Shown piece after piece: positions 63,267-64,000 of a stretch of 64,000 bases of DNA. Every line of letters starts with the position of its first letter. Position 1 is the stretch's first letter. A model generated the notes under the pieces. The model did not search any database and was not told the origin of the DNA. It worked only from the letters and a program-made list of their open reading frames with translations. The stretch is from G965215055 sp965242685. Lineage in GTDB: Bacteria > Pseudomonadota > Gammaproteobacteria > UBA4575. A program made the translations under genes and the position numbers. The DNA is taken from the NCBI GenBank assembly GCA_965242685.1, contig OZ251487.1, forward strand, positions 868,001 to 932,000. The letters are read 5' to 3'.

Positions 63267-64000
63267 TTATAGGGAGCGAACAATTTCGGTGCGCGTATAC
63301 ACTTCAATGTGGTCGCCAACCTTGACGTCATCGTAGTTTTTTACCGCAATACCACATTCGGTACCCGCGCGTACCTCGTCGACGTCATCCTTGTGGCGAC
63401 GCAACGACTCAAGCTCCCCCTCGTAAATCACGATGTTATCGCGCAATACCCGAATCGGATTGCCACGTTTGACGATGCCTTCAATGACTTGGGTACCCGC
63501 CACAGCCCCCATCTTAGAAGACCTGAACACCTCTTTTACCTTTGCAAAACCGGTAATTTCTTCGCGCAATTCAGGGGTGAGTAACCCGTTCATCGCCAGT
63601 TTTATGTCATCGATGACCTCATAAATTACGCTGTAATAGCGAATTTCTATGCCCAGATCCGCCGCCGTGCGTTTGGCTACATTGTCCGTCCGCACGTTGA
63701 AACCGATTACAATTGCCTCGGATGCCTCCGCAAGGTGAATATCCGATTCATTCACCCCGCCCACACTTGCCATGACGATGGTAACTTTGACCTCTTCGGT
63801 AGATAGTTTTTTCAGAGAGTCTCGCAAGGCTTCCATGCTACCTTGTACATCCGCCTTGACTAAAACATTGATCGAGGCGATGACGCCTTCATCCAATTGG
63901 CTAAAGATATCCCCCAGTTTGGTCGTTTGTTCTTCGGCAAATTTTGTATCCCTGGACTTACTTCTACGTAGGTCTACAATTTCCCGCACCCTGCGTTCAT
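63267..64000 (-). CDS. infB: Translation initiation factor IF-2 (C-terminal part; 5' end beyond window)
   Basis: About 244 residues of the C-terminal region, open to the window edge: VREIVDLRRSKSRDTKFAEEQTTKLGDIFSQL, LVKADVQGSMEALRDSLKKLS, VGFNVRTDNVAKR, GNPIRVLRDNIVIYEGELESLRRHKDDVDEVRAGTECGIAVKNYDDV. Matches IF-2 domains III-IV. The GTPase domain is outside. Confidence 0.96.
   Translation of the reverse strand, partial: ERRVREIVDLRRSKSRDTKFAEEQTTKLGDIFSQLDEGVIASINVLVKADVQGSMEALRDSLKKLSTEEVKVTIVMASVGGVNESDIHLAEASEAIVIGFNVRTDNVAKRTAADLGIEIRYYSVIYEVIDDIKLAMNGLLTPELREEITGFAKVKEVFRSSKMGAVAGTQVIEGIVKRGNPIRVLRDNIVIYEGELESLRRHKDDVDEVRAGTECGIAVKNYDDVKVGDHIEVYTRTEIVRSL

Overview
The window is chromosomal DNA of a gammaproteobacterium, probably one living on methylated sulfur or C1 compounds. 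The class call rests on conserved gene blocks: lepA-mucD-rseB-rseA-rpoE next to nadB; ffs-dnaX-ybaB-recR; guaB-guaA-tadA; and infB-rbfA-truB-rpsO-pnp. The metabolic call rests on a methanethiol oxidase (MtoX) with an SCO-type copper chaperone at the left end and a dimethylsulfone monooxygenase (SfnG) locus at 18-27 kb. I cannot name the genus. Genes sit mostly on the minus strand and no rRNA operon or CRISPR array is present.

Layout. 0-2 kb: SCO1/SenC lipoprotein and mtoX. 2.3-5.5 kb: a pterin dehydratase, a membrane protein, an ABM-domain protein, folP and an MBL-fold protein. 5.5-11.2 kb: lepA and the envelope-stress module mucD, rseB, rseA, rpoE, with a good sigma-E promoter before rpoE. 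11.3-18.1 kb: nadB, orn, recR, ybaB, dnaX, the 4.5S SRP RNA and a dihydrolipoyl dehydrogenase with its own lipoyl domain. 18.4-27.4 kb: the sulfone locus, with OsmC, an unknown acidic protein, an NADPH:FMN reductase, sfnG, a 62-residue protein resembling the N-terminal (TS-N/UBA) domain of EF-Ts, ribBA, a periplasmic substrate-binding protein, an orphan NtrC-type activator and a divergent flavin reductase. Two copies of a roughly 75-bp element, each ending in a near-consensus -24/-12 sigma-54 promoter, precede ribBA and the binding-protein gene. 27.5-31.3 kb: small or decayed genes, an outer-membrane barrel, a DUF411 copper protein, tRNA-Ser(GGA) and DUF1820. 31.3-36.1 kb: icd, aceA, rraA and an MBL hydrolase. 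36.1-41.9 kb: an acyl-CoA synthetase with LivGHMF-type ABC transporter genes but no binding-protein gene among them. 42.2-50.7 kb: tadA, a type I restriction system hsdMSR lying between guaA and tadA, then guaA and guaB. 50.8-55.8 kb: xseA, a DksA with a long histone-H1-like tail, and a redox cluster (ferredoxin-reductase, GST, ferredoxin). 56.1-64 kb: msrB, then pnp-rpsO-truB-rbfA-infB with two near-identical DNA methyltransferase genes placed at two junctions of this region.

How the genes fit together. SfnG needs FMNH2; ribBA makes the flavin precursor and two separate flavin reductases can supply reducing power. MtoX would turn methanethiol into formaldehyde, H2S and H2O2, and the SCO protein would deliver copper to it. 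Isocitrate lyase could feed C2 units or regenerate glyoxylate for C1 assimilation.

The strongest candidates for something undescribed are: (1) the methyltransferase plus T5orf172/GIY-YIG-like fusion, present as two gene-sized units with exchanged target-recognition domains at translation and RNA-decay operon junctions; (2) the stand-alone EF-Ts N-terminal-domain mini-protein between ribBA and sfnG; and (3) the duplicated sigma-54 control element that joins sfnG, riboflavin synthesis and a Liv-type binding protein.
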